DNA from: Treponema sp. UBA4319
GTDB lineage: Bacteria; Spirochaetota; Spirochaetia; Treponematales; Treponemataceae
DNA: 6,563 nucleotides
NCBI GenBank assembly: GCA_002393865.1
Contig: DGUD01000143.1
Coordinates: forward strand, 1-6,563
Reading direction: 5' to 3'
The position numbers and the translations under genes are program-made. Within the stretch, counting starts at the first letter, position 1; each line of letters begins with the position of its first letter. The notes beneath the pieces were generated by a model. That model worked only from the letters and a program-made list of their open reading frames with translations. It did no database searches and had not been told where the DNA came from. Shown here in pieces: positions 6,533 through 6,563 of this stretch.

Positions 6533-6563
6533 CTACTGGCGGACAAACTGGATGTAGTCGATT
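6533..6563 (-). CDS. 3' end of a convergent gene (partial)
   Basis: Read on the minus strand from 6562, the sequence gives IDYIQFVRQ and a TAG stop at 6535-6533. This looks like a natural C-terminus, but only nine codons are visible and no family can be named. If real, it converges with the preceding plus-strand gene with just 5 nt between the two stop codons and no terminator hairpin between them. Confidence 0.4.
   Translation of the reverse strand, partial: IDYIQFVRQ

Overview
The window reads as chromosomal DNA of a spirochaete, most likely a Treponema-like organism. The basis is the style of the two large outer-membrane barrel proteins and the high-G+C third-position codon use. This is inference from protein character; no rRNA or other marker gene is present to fix the taxon.

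Layout, left to right. Positions 1-198 hold no gene that can be assigned with certainty: two competing minus-strand frames run off the left edge, and a good sigma-70 type promoter (161-189) fires rightward. Four complete genes then follow, all on the plus strand. (1) 199-1929 is a signal-peptide-bearing outer-membrane beta-barrel, Wzi-like. (2) 2039-3925 is a second, strongly diverged barrel of the same architecture. (3) 3936-5240 is thiI, the tRNA 4-thiouridine synthase, in the short form without a rhodanese domain. (4) 5310-6527 is a secreted protein of unknown family with an internal two-part repeat. The last 31 bases (6533-6563) look like the C-terminal end of a gene on the minus strand, convergent with gene 4.

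Genes 2 and 3 are 10 nt apart and almost certainly co-transcribed. Gene 4 follows thiI after 69 nt and probably belongs to the same transcript. Gene 1 is separated from gene 2 by a 109-nt spacer with no clear promoter or strong terminator, so one long transcript from the promoter at 161-189 is possible. A 14-bp identical sequence occurs upstream of both barrel genes.

Functionally, three of the four products are predicted to be exported (two outer-membrane barrels, one periplasmic or surface protein), and one is a cytoplasmic tRNA-modification enzyme. I see no mobile element, CRISPR array, RNA gene, toxin-antitoxin pair or defence system. The points most worth a second look are the paired diverged barrels, the almost leaderless start of gene 1, the shared 14-bp element, the codon-use shift at the 3' end of gene 2, and the internal duplication in the unknown secreted protein.
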